From Streptacidiphilus melanogenes (GTDB lineage Bacteria; Actinomycetota; Actinomycetes; Streptomycetales; Streptomycetaceae): DNA of 49,381 bases. Shown piece by piece: positions 15,589 to 25,959 of this stretch. The notes under the pieces were generated by a model. That model ran no database searches, was not told the origin of the DNA, and saw only the letters and a program-made list of their open reading frames with translations. The stretch is taken from NCBI RefSeq assembly GCF_000787835.1, contig NZ_BBPP01000013.1, forward strand, positions 104,059-153,439, read 5' to 3'. Positions within the stretch are counted from its first letter, which is position 1; each line of letters starts with the position of its first letter. The position numbers and the translations under genes were made by a program.

Positions 15589-16431
15589 TCAGACCCGGCG
15601 GAAGGACTCGCCGTCGAAGGTCCACTCCCAGCCCACCTCGCCACGCTCCGGGCAGGTGCCGGACAGCGTCAGCACGCCCGGCAGCTGCAGCGCGTGCCCG
15701 ACGCACAGGACCTCGCACAGCAGGTCCAGGTCCTCGTCGTCGATCCGCAGCACGCCGCCCTCCTCCAGCAGCAGGTCGGCCCAGGCGAAGACGGGCATGT
15801 CGGGCTCGAAGATGCTGCACACCGCCGTGTACGCGCCGACGCCGGCGCGGAGCAGGAAGCCCCGCAGCGCCTCGGCGCCGCGGGCGTAGGCGATCCGCAG
15901 CAACTGCTCCGGGAACTGCCCGGTGAGCGCGGCCTCGGCCGTCTCGGCGAGCATGCCGTCGAGACGGCGGCGCACCAGGCCGCGCTCGTGGGCGCGGTCG
16001 AGACGCAGCAGGAACTCCGCCAGCGGCTCACCCTCCCAGCGGACCCACTCGTCCTCGGCCACCGGGTCGGCGGTGTAGACGAGATGGCTGTCGCCGTCCT
16101 TCGGGGAGAGGCCCTGCTGGACGCAGTAGTCGTCGAAGTCCGCCGGGGAGAAGGCGCGCCCGCGGACCTCGACGCCCTCCTGGCCGAGGCCGGTCAGCAG
16201 CGAGTCGACGTCGCTCAGGTAGTCGGCGTAGGCCGTGTAGGTGGTGCAGCCGTCGGCGATCAGCCGCTCGAAGTCCGCGCGGTTGGTCACGACGCCGACC
16301 ATGGTGGGCTTGCGATGACCGGTCGCCGGGGACGACGCGGTGCAGCGCCGGCGGTCGCGCGGGGTGATGACGCGAGCGGCCGCGTGGCAGACGGCAGGAC
16401 GGGGGCTGCGCGGACGAACGTGCTTGGTCAT
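15589..16431 (-). CDS. Hypothetical protein, 280 aa
   Basis: No family recognised. The first 45 residues are basic and low in structure (MTKHVRPRSPRP...), followed by an acidic mostly helical globular region: TNRADFERLIADGCTTYTAY, YLSDVDSLLTGLGQEGVEV and AEFLLRLDRAHERGLVRRRL. No signal peptide or membrane helix. Cysteines are scattered without a metal-binding pattern. I start it at the ATG at 16431, which has GGGAGG six bases upstream; a longer frame up to 16530 exists but lacks such a site. It lies alone between the transferase gene and the nusB terminator, in a position where conserved genes continue in other actinomycetes. Confidence 0.65.
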   Translation of the reverse strand: MTKHVRPRSPRPAVCHAAARVITPRDRRRCTASSPATGHRKPTMVGVVTNRADFERLIADGCTTYTAYADYLSDVDSLLTGLGQEGVEVRGRAFSPADFDDYCVQQGLSPKDGDSHLVYTADPVAEDEWVRWEGEPLAEFLLRLDRAHERGLVRRRLDGMLAETAEAALTGQFPEQLLRIAYARGAEALRGFLLRAGVGAYTAVCSIFEPDMPVFAWADLLLEEGGVLRIDDEDLDLLCEVLCVGHALQLPGVLTLSGTCPERGEVGWEWTFDGESFRRV

Positions 16432-16585
16432 GGAAGCCTCCCAGGTTGGACGGTCGGGGTGCGCGCCCGGTGGGGCGTCACGCTCCTCGTCCTCCCCCGG
16501 CATATGCGCCTCATGCGCACCCTGTGTCACAGGATCGTCACCATCGGTGACCCCGAATGGAGCAACGCCACGCCCCGCACAGACG

Positions 16586-16626
16586 AAGGCGCCCCGCGCT
16601 CCCTTGCGGGAGCGGCAGGGCGCCTT
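16586..16626 (-). terminator. Terminator downstream of nusB
   Basis: Inverted repeat AAGGCGCCC / GGGCGCCTT outside and CGCTCCC / GGGAGCG inside, with a 4-base loop, 22 bp past the nusB stop. No T-run, as is common for GC-rich actinomycete terminators. It closes the aro-efp-nusB transcription direction. Confidence 0.8.
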
Positions 16627-16647
16627 TCGACGTTCGACAGGCGGCGC

Positions 16648-17088
16648 TCAGTCGCGCGAGACGCGCAGCGAGGGCTTGAGCTCCATCAGCCGGGCCAGCA
16701 GCCCGTTGACGAAGGACGGCGACTCGTCGGTGGAGAAGTCCTTGGCCATCTCCACGAACTCGTCCAGGACCACCGGGTCCGGGACGGAGTCCTCCCAGAT
16801 CAGCTCGTACGCGCCGAGCCGCAGCACGTTGCGGTCCACGATCGGCATCCGGTCGAGCGTCCAGCCCACCGCGTAGGTGGAGATCAGGTCGTCGATCCTG
16901 GCGGCGTGGCGGCCGTAGCCCTCGACCAGGTCCTGGGTGTACTCCGGGACCTGCGGCACGCCCTCCTCCCCGCTGCGGGCGCGCGCCACCCACTCGGCGA
17001 GGACCAGCGTGGGCTTCACACCCCGGTGGTCGGCCTCGAAGATGATCTGGAAGGCCTTGGTCCTGGCCTTGTTACGCGCGGTCGCCAC
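16648..17088 (-). CDS. nusB: Transcription antitermination factor NusB
   Basis: RNA-binding helical protein of 146 residues that joins NusE/S10 on boxA RNA during rRNA transcription. The opening ATARNKARTKAFQIIFEADH and the C-terminal region IVDRNVLRLGAYELIWEDSV, LDEFVEMAKDFSTDESPSFV and NGLLARL are the conserved NusB core. The GTG start is two bases after the efp stop, so it is coupled to efp. Length is within the family range. The gene is followed by a strong hairpin terminator. Confidence 0.96.
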   Translation of the reverse strand: MATARNKARTKAFQIIFEADHRGVKPTLVLAEWVARARSGEEGVPQVPEYTQDLVEGYGRHAARIDDLISTYAVGWTLDRMPIVDRNVLRLGAYELIWEDSVPDPVVLDEFVEMAKDFSTDESPSFVNGLLARLMELKPSLRVSRD

Positions 17089-17090
17089 GG

Positions 17091-17657
17091 TTAGGAGTTC
17101 ACCCGGCCGAGGTAGTCACCGGTACGGGTGTCGACCTTGATCTTCTCGCCCTGGTTGATGAAGAGCGGGACGCCGACCTCGGCGCCGGTCTCCAGGCGAG
17201 CCGGCTTGGTGCCGCCGGTGGAACGGTCGCCCTGCAGGCCCGGCTCGGTGAACTCGACGACCAGCTCGACGGCGGCCGGGAGCTCGATGTAGAGCGGGGC
17301 GCCCTCGTAGACGGCCACGAGCGCGTCGAAGCCCTCGAGCAGGAACTTGGCGGCGTCGCCGACGACCGCGGGGTCGACGTGCGTCTGCTCGTAGGTGTCC
17401 ATGTCCATGAACACGAACTGCTCGCCGTCCTTGTAGGAGAACTGCATCGTGCGCTTGTCGACGTTGGCCGTCTCGACCTTCACGCCAGCGTTGAAGGTCT
17501 TGTCGACGACCTTGCCGGACAGCACGTGCTTGAGCTTGGTGCGCACGAAGGCCGGGCCTTTGCCGGGCTTCACGTGCTGGAACTCGACGACGGACCACAG
17601 CTGGTCGTTGTCGAGCTTGAGCACCATGCCGTTCTTGAGGTCGTTGGTGGAAGCCAC
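17091..17657 (-). CDS. efp: Translation elongation factor P
   Basis: EF-P relieves ribosome stalling at polyproline stretches. The 188-residue protein begins [20 protein letters not shown] and has the tip loop [10 protein letters not shown] with Lys33, the proline-flanked form seen in actinobacteria that is thought to work without the beta-lysyl modification. The C-terminal OB domains end with [20 protein letters not shown]. The GTG start at 17657 has only a weak upstream site. It sits between an aminopeptidase-P-like gene and nusB, the order found across actinobacteria and, for the first pair, in many other bacteria. Confidence 0.97.
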   Translation of the reverse strand: MASTNDLKNGMVLKLDNDQLWSVVEFQHVKPGKGPAFVRTKLKHVLSGKVVDKTFNAGVKVETANVDKRTMQFSYKDGEQFVFMDMDTYEQTHVDPAVVGDAAKFLLEGFDALVAVYEGAPLYIELPAAVELVVEFTEPGLQGDRSTGGTKPARLETGAEVGVPLFINQGEKIKVDTRTGDYLGRVNS

Positions 17658-17741
17658 AGTCGCCCTAACTTCTGGATTTGCTTGTCAGCTTGTCAAGGAA
17701 CCAAGTAGTCGCGTGTCCTGCGACGCCGGGCGGACCCGAAA

Positions 17742-18827
17742 TCACAGGGCGAGGAGCTCCTTGGTCGTGATGGTGAGCAGCTCGGGCCCTCCGTCCTCGG
17801 AAGGACGGACGACGAGCGTGTCCTCGATCCGGACGCCGCCGCGACCCGGGAGCGCTACTCCCAGCCCGACAGTGACCGGCACACGGTTCTCAAGCTTACC
17901 GAATTCGCCAGGCCACGGTTCCAAGGCCCCCGGGCGCGGTTCCTCGTCGACATCGAGGCCCACGCCGTGCCCGACCCCCTCGTCCAGTTCGGGCGGATAC
18001 CCACGCGCCTCCAGCACCCGGCCGGCCGCCCGCGCGCAGTCGTCCAGCGAGGCTCCGACGGCCAGCGTCTCACGCGCCGCGCGCTGGGCCGCGAAGACGA
18101 CCCCGTGCAGTTCCACCTGCCACTCCTGCGGCGCCAGCCCGACCACGAAGGTGCGGGTCGCGCAGGACCGGTACCCCCGGTAGCAGGCGCCGAGCGAGAC
18201 GGTGAGGAAGTCCCCCTCCTCCACCCGCCGGTCCCCCGGCAGGTGCCGGGCCCGCCCGGAGTGGTCCCCCGCGCCGACCCGGACCGGGAAAGCCGGCCCG
18301 TCCGCGCCGTGGTCCACCATCCGGCGCTCCAGCTCCATCGCGAGGTGCCGCTCGCTGCGGCCGACCAGGATCGACTCCAGCAGCTCCCCCAGCGCCTGGT
18401 CCGCGATCTCCGCGGCGATCCGCAGGCAGCCGAGCTCCTGCTCGTCCTTGACGACCCTGAGCTGCTCCACCGAATGGTGCAGGTCCCGCAGGCGGCAGCG
18501 CGCGGCCCCCGAGACGGCCCGGTGCCGGGCGACGGTCAGGTCGTGCTCCTCGACCCCGAGCAGCTCCGCGGTCGCGACGTGCGCCGCGGCGACGGCCGGG
18601 TCCTGCCCGGGGGCGAGGACCAGCTCCTCCAGCCCCTCCTCCCGCTCCCGCGCGGCATGCGACACGCAGATCAGCGCGCGGTCGCGCTCCAGCAGCAGCG
18701 CTTCCGCGCCGGCCACACCGGTCAGCCACCGCACGTTCGCGGGCGCACTCACCAGCGCGGCGTCGACCCCAGCCCCACTGCAACGCTCACGCAGCCGCTC
18801 ACGCCGCTCGGAGAACACCTCGCCCAT
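17742..18827 (-). CDS. M24 (aminopeptidase P-like) family protein with degenerate metal site
   Basis: A 361-residue creatinase/prolidase two-domain protein: N-terminal half with RERCSGAGVDAALVSAPANV, C-terminal pita-bread domain from about residue 125 (VKDEQELGCLRIAAEIADQA). M24 metallopeptidases use five metal ligands, Asp-Asp-His-Glu-Glu. Here the first two Asp positions are Ser211 (FLTVSLGA) and Cys222 (RSCATRTF), His287 remains in GVGHGVG, the first Glu is Gly321 (VTVGLGVALPGRGG) and the last, Glu335, remains in RIEDTL. It is therefore unlikely to hydrolyse Xaa-Pro peptides by the standard mechanism. Located directly upstream of efp with an 84-bp gap. ATG at 18827. Confidence 0.88.
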   Translation of the reverse strand: MGEVFSERRERLRERCSGAGVDAALVSAPANVRWLTGVAGAEALLLERDRALICVSHAAREREEGLEELVLAPGQDPAVAAAHVATAELLGVEEHDLTVARHRAVSGAARCRLRDLHHSVEQLRVVKDEQELGCLRIAAEIADQALGELLESILVGRSERHLAMELERRMVDHGADGPAFPVRVGAGDHSGRARHLPGDRRVEEGDFLTVSLGACYRGYRSCATRTFVVGLAPQEWQVELHGVVFAAQRAARETLAVGASLDDCARAAGRVLEARGYPPELDEGVGHGVGLDVDEEPRPGALEPWPGEFGKLENRVPVTVGLGVALPGRGGVRIEDTLVVRPSEDGGPELLTITTKELLAL

Positions 18828-18883
18828 GCTCCGAGGCTAGGCTCGCCCGCCCGTTACCGCCTGTCGGGCACCAGGCACCTCAC

Positions 18884-18922
18884 CGGCCGCTTGCACTCCG
18901 CCAGGGGGCGTGCAACGGGCCG
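18884..18922 (-). terminator. Hairpin terminator after the P-loop gene
   Basis: Outer arms CGGCC / GGCCG and inner arms TTGCAC / GTGCAA enclose a GC-rich loop that can pair further. It begins 14 bp past the stop at 18936 and precedes the M24 gene, separating the shikimate transcription unit from efp-nusB. Confidence 0.65.
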
Positions 18923-18935
18923 TGTGCGCGAAGGC

Positions 18936-19631
18936 TCAGCGCCGCAACGCCTGGGCCAGGACGGAGTCCAGGGCGGCCGCTGTGGAGGGGACGTCCAGGC
19001 GGGAGTTGTCGATGATGGGGAGGCCGGAGCCGTACCAGCCGGACATGCGGCCGTGGATCGCGGCGACCTGTTCGTCCGGCAGCCTGCGGTTGCCGCTGCG
19101 CTGGGCGTTGCGGGCCAGGACCACGTCGAGGCCGGGCAGGAGGACGACGGGGGTCAACTGCGGGCCCACGTGGCGCTTCCAGCCGCCGAGCCCCACGGCG
19201 GGGAAGTCCGGGAAGACCGCGTCGTCGATGATGCAGGAGATCCCGTTGACGAGGTAGTTGCGCGCCGCGAACCCGCAGGTCCTGCGGGCGAGGCGGTACT
19301 GACCCTCGGACTGGTCGTTCCAGCCGGCCTGGGGGCTGGCGAAGCCCGCGCGGACCCATTCGCGGACGTCGTCGAGGCTGATGTGCGCGGTAGGGGTGGG
19401 CCGCCGATCGGCCCAGTACCGGGCGACGGAGGTCTTGCCCGCGCCCGCCGGGCCGATCAGGAGGACCGCCAGCGGGCCGGGACCACCCGGGGGCGCCGCG
19501 GGCGTGGGCAGGACGAAGTGGCCCGTCGCCGCCGACTCCGGCAGGGCCCGCAGCGACAGCGTGGCCCTCGGCGGCCCCGCCGCCGGAGGCGGCAGGCTGC
19601 CCCCGTAGTAGCCGTTCTGGCTCTCTGACAT
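18936..19631 (-). CDS. P-loop NTPase / AAA-family ATP-binding protein
   Basis: A 231-residue protein with a Pro/Gly-rich N-terminus (MSESQNGYYGGSLPPP) and a nucleotide-binding core starting at VLLIGPAGAGKTSVARYWAD, a Walker A motif. Further segments HISLDDVREWVRAGF, GQYRLARRTCGFAARNYLVN and GISCIIDDAVFPD resemble small kinases of the zeta-toxin/chloramphenicol phosphotransferase kind, which phosphorylate small molecules, but no substrate can be named. The start ATG at 19631 has a strong GGGAGGTGA. It follows aroQ by 47 bp on the same strand in a position conserved among streptomycetes, as far as I recall. Confidence 0.82.
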   Translation of the reverse strand: MSESQNGYYGGSLPPPAAGPPRATLSLRALPESAATGHFVLPTPAAPPGGPGPLAVLLIGPAGAGKTSVARYWADRRPTPTAHISLDDVREWVRAGFASPQAGWNDQSEGQYRLARRTCGFAARNYLVNGISCIIDDAVFPDFPAVGLGGWKRHVGPQLTPVVLLPGLDVVLARNAQRSGNRRLPDEQVAAIHGRMSGWYGSGLPIIDNSRLDVPSTAAALDSVLAQALRR

Positions 19632-19678
19632 CCGGTCACCTCCCGGAGGACGACGATACCGTCCCCCAGCAGGAACGA

Positions 19679-20109
19679 TCACTGCTCGGCGAGCGCCCGC
19701 AGAGCCAACTCGTACGACCCGATGCCGAACCCGGCGATGGTGCCGCTCGCCACCGCCGAGATCACCGAGGTGTGCCGGAACTCCTCCCGCGCGTGCGGGT
19801 TGGAGATGTGCACCTCGATCAGCGGCGCGGTCCGCTGCGACGCGGCGTCCCGCATCCCGTAGGAGTAGTGGGTGAACGCGCCGGGGTTGATGACGACGGG
19901 GAGCCTGCCGTCGGCCGCCTCGTGCAGCCAGCGGATCATCTCGCCCTCGTCGTTGGTCTCCCGGACCTCGACCTCGAAGCCCAGCTCCGCACCGAGCTTG
20001 GTGCAGCGCTCGACCAGGCCGGCGTACGAGGTCGAGCCGTAGACGTCCGGCTCCCGCGAGCCCAGGCGGCCCAGGTTCGGGCCGTTCAGCACCAGGACCT
20101 TCTGCGGCA

Positions 20110-20110
<1 letters not shown>
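19679..20110 (-). CDS. aroQ: 3-dehydroquinate dehydratase, type II
   Basis: Third step of the shikimate pathway, 3-dehydroquinate to 3-dehydroshikimate. The 143-residue protein has the lid segment [18 protein letters not shown] with the catalytic Arg and Tyr, the substrate-binding [15 protein letters not shown] with a conserved His nearby, and [15 protein letters not shown], all signatures of the dodecameric type II enzyme. The ATG overlaps the aroB stop (TGATG), coupling the two. The family prefers this short length, and no residue is missing. Confidence 0.95.
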
Positions 20111-21712
<1,602 letters not shown>

Positions 21713-21713
<1 letters not shown>

Positions 21714-22897
21714 TACTTCACGACCAGGTGCTCGAGGTACCCCTGCACGTTGCGGCGGGTCTCGCTCACGTTGTCGCCGCCGAACTTCTCCGCGACCGCG
21801 TCCGCGAGGACCAGCGCGACCATCGCCTCCGCGACGATGCCGGCCGCCGGGACCGCGCAGACGTCGGAGCGCTGGTGGTGTGCCTTGGCCGCCTCGCCCG
21901 TGCGGGTGTCGATCGTCGCCAGCGCGCGCGGCACCGTCGCGATCGGCTTCATCGCGGCGCGCACCCGCAGCAGCTCGCCGGTGGACAGACCGCCCTCGGT
22001 GCCGCCCGAGCGGCCGGAGAGGCGACGCACGCCCTCGGGGGTGTTCACGATCTCGTCGTGCGCCTTCGAGCCCGGGATCCTGGCCAGCTCGAAGCCGTCA
22101 CCGACCTCGACCCCCTTGATCGCCTGGATGCCCATCAGCGCCGCCGCGAGGCGCGCGTCCAGCCGTCGGTCCCAGTGGACGTGCGAGCCGAGGCCGACCG
22201 GCACGCTGTAGGCCAGCACCTCGACGACGCCGCCGAGCGTGTCGCCGTCCTTGTGGGCCTGGTCGATCTCGGCGACCATCGCCTTCGACGCGTCCGCGTC
22301 CAGGCAGCGCACCGGGTCCTCGTCCAGCCGCGCCTCGTCGGCCGGCACGGGGATCACCCCGGCCGGGGCCTTCGCCGCGCCGAGCTCGACGACGTGCGAG
22401 ACGATCTCGATGCCCGTCGTCTCCTTCAGGTACGAGCGGGCCACCGTGCCGAGCGCGACGCGCGCGGCGGTCTCCCGAGCGGAGGCGCGCTCCAGGATCG
22501 GCCGGGCCTCGTCGAGCGAGTACTTCTGCATGCCGGCCAGATCGGCGTGCCCCGGGCGCGGACGCGTCAGCGCCTCGTTGCGGGCGAGGCCCGCGAGGAT
22601 CTCAGGGTCGATCGGATCGGCCGACATGACCTGCTCCCACTTGGGCCACTCGGTGTTGCCGACCATGACCGCGACCGGCGAGCCCAGGGTCAGCCCGTGC
22701 CGGACACCGCCCAGGAAGGTCACGACGTCCTGCTCGAACTTCATCCGCGCACCACGGCCATACCCCAGCCGCCGCCGCGCCAGGGCCTCGGACACCATCT
22801 CGGTGGTCACGGGCACCCCGGCCGGAAGCCCCTCCAGCGTCGCGACGAGTGCCGGGCCGTGCGACTCCCCGGCCGTCAGCCAGCGCAGCGTTCCCAA
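21713..22897 (-). CDS. aroC: Chorismate synthase, TTG start
   Basis: Last common step, EPSP to chorismate with reduced FMN. The 394-residue protein has the three PROSITE-type signatures: [18 protein letters not shown] near the N-terminus, [15 protein letters not shown], and [13 protein letters not shown]. No ATG or GTG is available at the conserved N-terminus; the reading frame reaches TTG at 22897 seven bases after AGGAG, giving (M)[14 protein letters not shown], which matches homologues that begin with a short residue run before [11 protein letters not shown]. The upstream 305-bp gap contains repeats rather than continuing directly from aroE. Confidence 0.95.
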
Positions 22898-22989
22898 GGG
22901 TGTGCTCCTATCCCGAGAGTGCGGATCCCTTACCGGCGATCCTCCCACGTCGCACGGGCAAGGACAGAATCCGTCCAGCAAGTGAGCCC

Positions 22990-23200
22990 TTCGGGGGCGC
23001 GGGGAATTCTGCAGGCGAGGAGCCATGCGCCATCCAGGGGCGCGGTGACTGCGCGACAAGCCACCCCAAGAGCCGAGTCACCGAACGCGCAGGGCCATCC
23101 GGACGCCGGTGCTTGCTCGCGCCCACGCTGGGGGCACCTCCCGGCCGAAGGCTGGGGGAGGAGCCGCATATCGGCAGAGCCTCGCGCCCCTGGATCGTGC
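22990..23200. repeat. Repeat-rich intergenic spacer with degraded palindromic element, copy B
   Basis: The 305-bp aroE-aroC gap (22898-23202) has no gene. It contains a diverged copy of the palindromic element (left arm 23036-23066, right arm fragment 23108-23121), an extra left-arm fragment near 22992-23007, and a separate hairpin CCTCCC / GGGAGG around 23139-23161. The pattern between the arms, including CAGGGCCATCCG, is shared with copy C at the right end of the window. Confidence 0.65.
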
Positions 23201-23202
23201 AG

Positions 23203-24033
23203 CTACAGGGCTGCCTGGCCCGCCGCGCGCATCGCGTCCACCACGTCCGCGTCGGCCAGCCCGGTGAAGGCGCGGAACTGCAGCACCGCCTGGTGCACCA
23301 GGAGGTCGAGCCCGCCCAGGACGACGCCGTCGCGGCGGGCCCAGGCCGCCGCCAGCGGCGTGGGCCACGGGTGGTAGAGGACGTCGAACAGCGCGCCAGG
23401 CTCCTCCGGCACCGCCTCGGCGAGGTGGTCCGTCGCGCCCACGGGCGTGGTCGAGACGACCAGCTCCGCGTCGAAGGCCATCGACGCGCGGTCCCATTCC
23501 TCGGGGACGACGTCCACGCCGAGCCGCTCGCCGAGCGCCCGCATCTGCGCGGCGCGCTCGGGGCCGCGCACGAAGGCGAGCACGGGGCCGTCGCAGACCT
23601 GCCCGAGAGCCGCCAGCGCCGAGGACGCCGTCGCCCCCGCGCCGAGGACCGCAGCGCTGGCGACCTTCTCCACGCCGCGCTCGCGCAGCGCCGCGACGAG
23701 GCCGGGCACATCCGTGTTGTCGCCGGTGCGGCGGCCGTCCGGGTGGAAGACGACGGTGTTGACCGCGTCGACGGCGAGCGCGCCCGCCGAGACCTCGTCC
23801 AGCAGCGGGATCACCGCGCGCTTGAGCGGCATGGTGAGCGAGAGGCCCGCCCAGCCCTCACCCTCCACGTCGAGGCCGGAGAGGAAGCCGGGCAGCGCGG
23901 CCTCGTCCACCTCGAAGCGGCCGTACTGCCACTCCCCTGTCAGGCCCAGCGCCGCGTACGCGGCGTTGTGCAGCACCGGCGAGAGCGAGTGGGCGATCGG
24001 CGATCCGAGGACCGCGGTCCGCCTCACTGGCAC
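23203..24033 (-). CDS. aroE: Shikimate dehydrogenase
   Basis: NADPH-dependent reduction of 3-dehydroshikimate, fourth step of the pathway. The 276-residue protein begins with VLGSPIAHSLSPVLHNAAY, contains the catalytic Lys in LTMPLKRAVIPLLDE and Asp in TGDNTDVPGL, and has a GAGATASSALAAL nucleotide loop. GTG starts at 24033 and 24027 are both possible; the second gives a GTGA overlap with the mltG stop. It belongs with mltG, upstream, rather than directly with aroC, from which a repeat-bearing spacer separates it. Confidence 0.94.
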   Translation of the reverse strand: MPVRRTAVLGSPIAHSLSPVLHNAAYAALGLTGEWQYGRFEVDEAALPGFLSGLDVEGEGWAGLSLTMPLKRAVIPLLDEVSAGALAVDAVNTVVFHPDGRRTGDNTDVPGLVAALRERGVEKVASAAVLGAGATASSALAALGQVCDGPVLAFVRGPERAAQMRALGERLGVDVVPEEWDRASMAFDAELVVSTTPVGATDHLAEAVPEEPGALFDVLYHPWPTPLAAAWARRDGVVLGGLDLLVHQAVLQFRAFTGLADADVVDAMRAAGQAAL

Positions 24034-25748
24034 TGTCCCGACGTGCGGTTGACGTTCTGGCTGTGCTTGGCGCAGTAGGCCTGGACGTCGTTGAGGAACT
24101 GGGCCCAGGTGGCGTCGAAGCGGGTGTCGTTGGCGTCGACGGCCACGAAGTAGGCCCAGTTGCCCGGCGTGGGGTTCAGCACGGCCTGGATCGCGGCCTG
24201 GCCCGGGTTGTCGATGGGCGTCGGCGGCAGGCCCTTGATCACGTAGGTGTTGTAGCCGCCTGCGGAGCTCGCCTTCTGGGCGTTGGTGAAGGTCTTGCTG
24301 TTCAGGTAGTACTGCAGCGGGGTGTCCAGCTCCAACCGGCCGAACGTGACGTTGGTGTTGAGGCGGTTGTAGAGCACGCGGGCGATCTTGCCGAAGTCGG
24401 CGACGTTGTTGCCCTCGGCCTGCAGGATGCTCGCCTCCTTCAGCACCTCGTAGGCGCTGTTGAGGTTGGCGCTCTTGCCCGCCGTGTCCAGGTTGAGCGC
24501 CTGGATCTCACTCTTGGTCTGGTCGACCATCTGCTTGAGCAGGTCGATCGGCTTCGTGCCCGAGGAGACCGAGTAGCGCGTCGGCCACAGGAAGCCCTCG
24601 GGGTTGCCGTTCGCCTCGGACGGCAGACCGAGCTGGGAGACGTCGTCCTTGGCCGCCTTGGCCGTGGTGCCCGCGGACAGCTTCAGCTTCGTGTCGATCA
24701 TTGCGTAGATCGACTTGGCGGTCATGCCCTCGGGGATCGTCAGGTGGTCGCCGCCCGCCTGCGTCTCCAGCTCCTTGAGGGCCGTGGCGGCCGACATGTG
24801 GAGCTTGAGCTCGTAGTAGCCCGGCTGGATCTTCGAAGCGTTCGTCAGGTCGGCGTTGAAGGCGTTGACGAACGCCTGCGCGGACTCGACCACGCCCGCG
24901 GCCTTGAGGGTGTTGCCCATCGTCCAGCCGACCGCACCGTCCGGGATCTGCACCTGGACGTCCGTGGTGCCCGCGCCGGCGTAGTCCGGGGCCGCGTTGC
25001 GGTTCTTGTACCAGTTGTAGCCGAAGTACCCGGCACCGCCGAGAAGGCCCACCAGCAGCACCGTGACGCCGAGGCAGGCGACACCGCTGCGCTTGCGCTC
25101 CTTGCGGCCCTTGGCCTCGTCCTTGCGCCGGCCGGTACGGCTGTCGTCCTCGTCGGAGAGGAACGGGACGTACTCCTCCTCGCCGTCCTCGCGCTCCTCG
25201 ACGTAGACGTCCTCGTCGGAGTAGCGCTCGGCACCGTGCGCGTCCTCGGCGGGCGCCTCCCCGCGGGCCTCGGCCTCCAGCTTCGCGGCTTCGGCGACCC
25301 AGTCGATCCCGTCCGGACCCGGGCCGGACGGCGGCGGGTTCTGCGGACGCGGGCGCTGCGGCGGCTGCGGCGGGCGGGGCTGCTGCGGCTGACCGTACGG
25401 CGCCTGCTGCTGGCCGGGGTAGGGCTGCTGCTGCGGCTGGCCGTAGGGGGCCTGAGGATGCTGGCCCGGATAGGGCTGACCGGGGTAGACGGGCTGCTGC
25501 CCGGTGCCGTACGGGTCCTGCGGATAGCCCGGGTACTGCGGCTGCTGCGGCTGGCCGTGCGGAGGCTGGCCCTGCGGGGGCTGACCGTACGGCTGTTGCG
25601 GCGCCTGCGGCTGCTGGCCGTAGGGGTACGGCTGCTGCGGCTGCTGTCCGTAGGGGTAGGAAGCCTGCGGCGGGTACCCGCCCTGTCCACCGTACGAGCC
25701 GGCCTGGCCCCACGGTTCGGAGCTGTAGCCCCGGCCCTGGTCGGTCAT
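24024..25748 (-). CDS. mltG: Endolytic murein transglycosylase MltG with long Pro/Gln-rich cytoplasmic tail
   Basis: Membrane-anchored peptidoglycan lytic transglycosylase that sets glycan strand length. Of 574 residues, roughly 25-145 are a low-complexity Pro/Gly/Gln/Tyr tract built of PYGQQPQ-like units, then an acidic linker (about 165-205), a basic stretch and one membrane helix at about 222-245, and the YceG/MltG domain outside. The catalytic-region segments SILQAEGNNVADFGKIARVL with the conserved Glu, LDTPLQYYL and YVIKGLPPTPIDNPG are present. The E. coli protein is about 340 residues and lacks such a tail; mycolic-free actinomycetes often have one. Its own promoter is implied by a terminator between it and ruvX. 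Confidence 0.93.
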   Translation of the reverse strand: MTDQGRGYSSEPWGQAGSYGGQGGYPPQASYPYGQQPQQPYPYGQQPQAPQQPYGQPPQGQPPHGQPQQPQYPGYPQDPYGTGQQPVYPGQPYPGQHPQAPYGQPQQQPYPGQQQAPYGQPQQPRPPQPPQRPRPQNPPPSGPGPDGIDWVAEAAKLEAEARGEAPAEDAHGAERYSDEDVYVEEREDGEEEYVPFLSDEDDSRTGRRKDEAKGRKERKRSGVACLGVTVLLVGLLGGAGYFGYNWYKNRNAAPDYAGAGTTDVQVQIPDGAVGWTMGNTLKAAGVVESAQAFVNAFNADLTNASKIQPGYYELKLHMSAATALKELETQAGGDHLTIPEGMTAKSIYAMIDTKLKLSAGTTAKAAKDDVSQLGLPSEANGNPEGFLWPTRYSVSSGTKPIDLLKQMVDQTKSEIQALNLDTAGKSANLNSAYEVLKEASILQAEGNNVADFGKIARVLYNRLNTNVTFGRLELDTPLQYYLNSKTFTNAQKASSAGGYNTYVIKGLPPTPIDNPGQAAIQAVLNPTPGNWAYFVAVDANDTRFDATWAQFLNDVQAYCAKHSQNVNRTSGQCQ

Positions 25749-25915
25749 GCGTCCCCTCGGATTCGGCGGAAATCGGCAGGTGGGTCCGCTGCCGCGATTC
25801 GAACCGGCGTGCCCATGGGCTCGCGTGGACGGAACGTTACCCGACCGAGGCCGAACCGGCTTCTACGGGCACGTCCGCACCACGCGGGCTTCACAGCGCG
25901 TCGCTCACAGTGACG

Positions 25916-25945
25916 AAGGGGGCCCACCTGATGGTGGACCCCCTT
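25916..25945 (-). terminator. Terminator between ruvX and mltG
   Basis: AAGGGGGCCCACC / GGTGGACCCCCTT, 13-bp arms with a single C-A (G-U on the RNA) mismatch and a 4-base loop, 15 bp past the ruvX stop. Confidence 0.85.
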
Positions 25946-25959
25946 GAATCGGCGTCAGC

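Noticed and set aside
25790-25870. tRNA-like T-loop sequence GATTCGAACC
   Set aside because: The flanking bases do not form a five-pair T-stem and no acceptor or anticodon arm could be folded around it on the minus strand.
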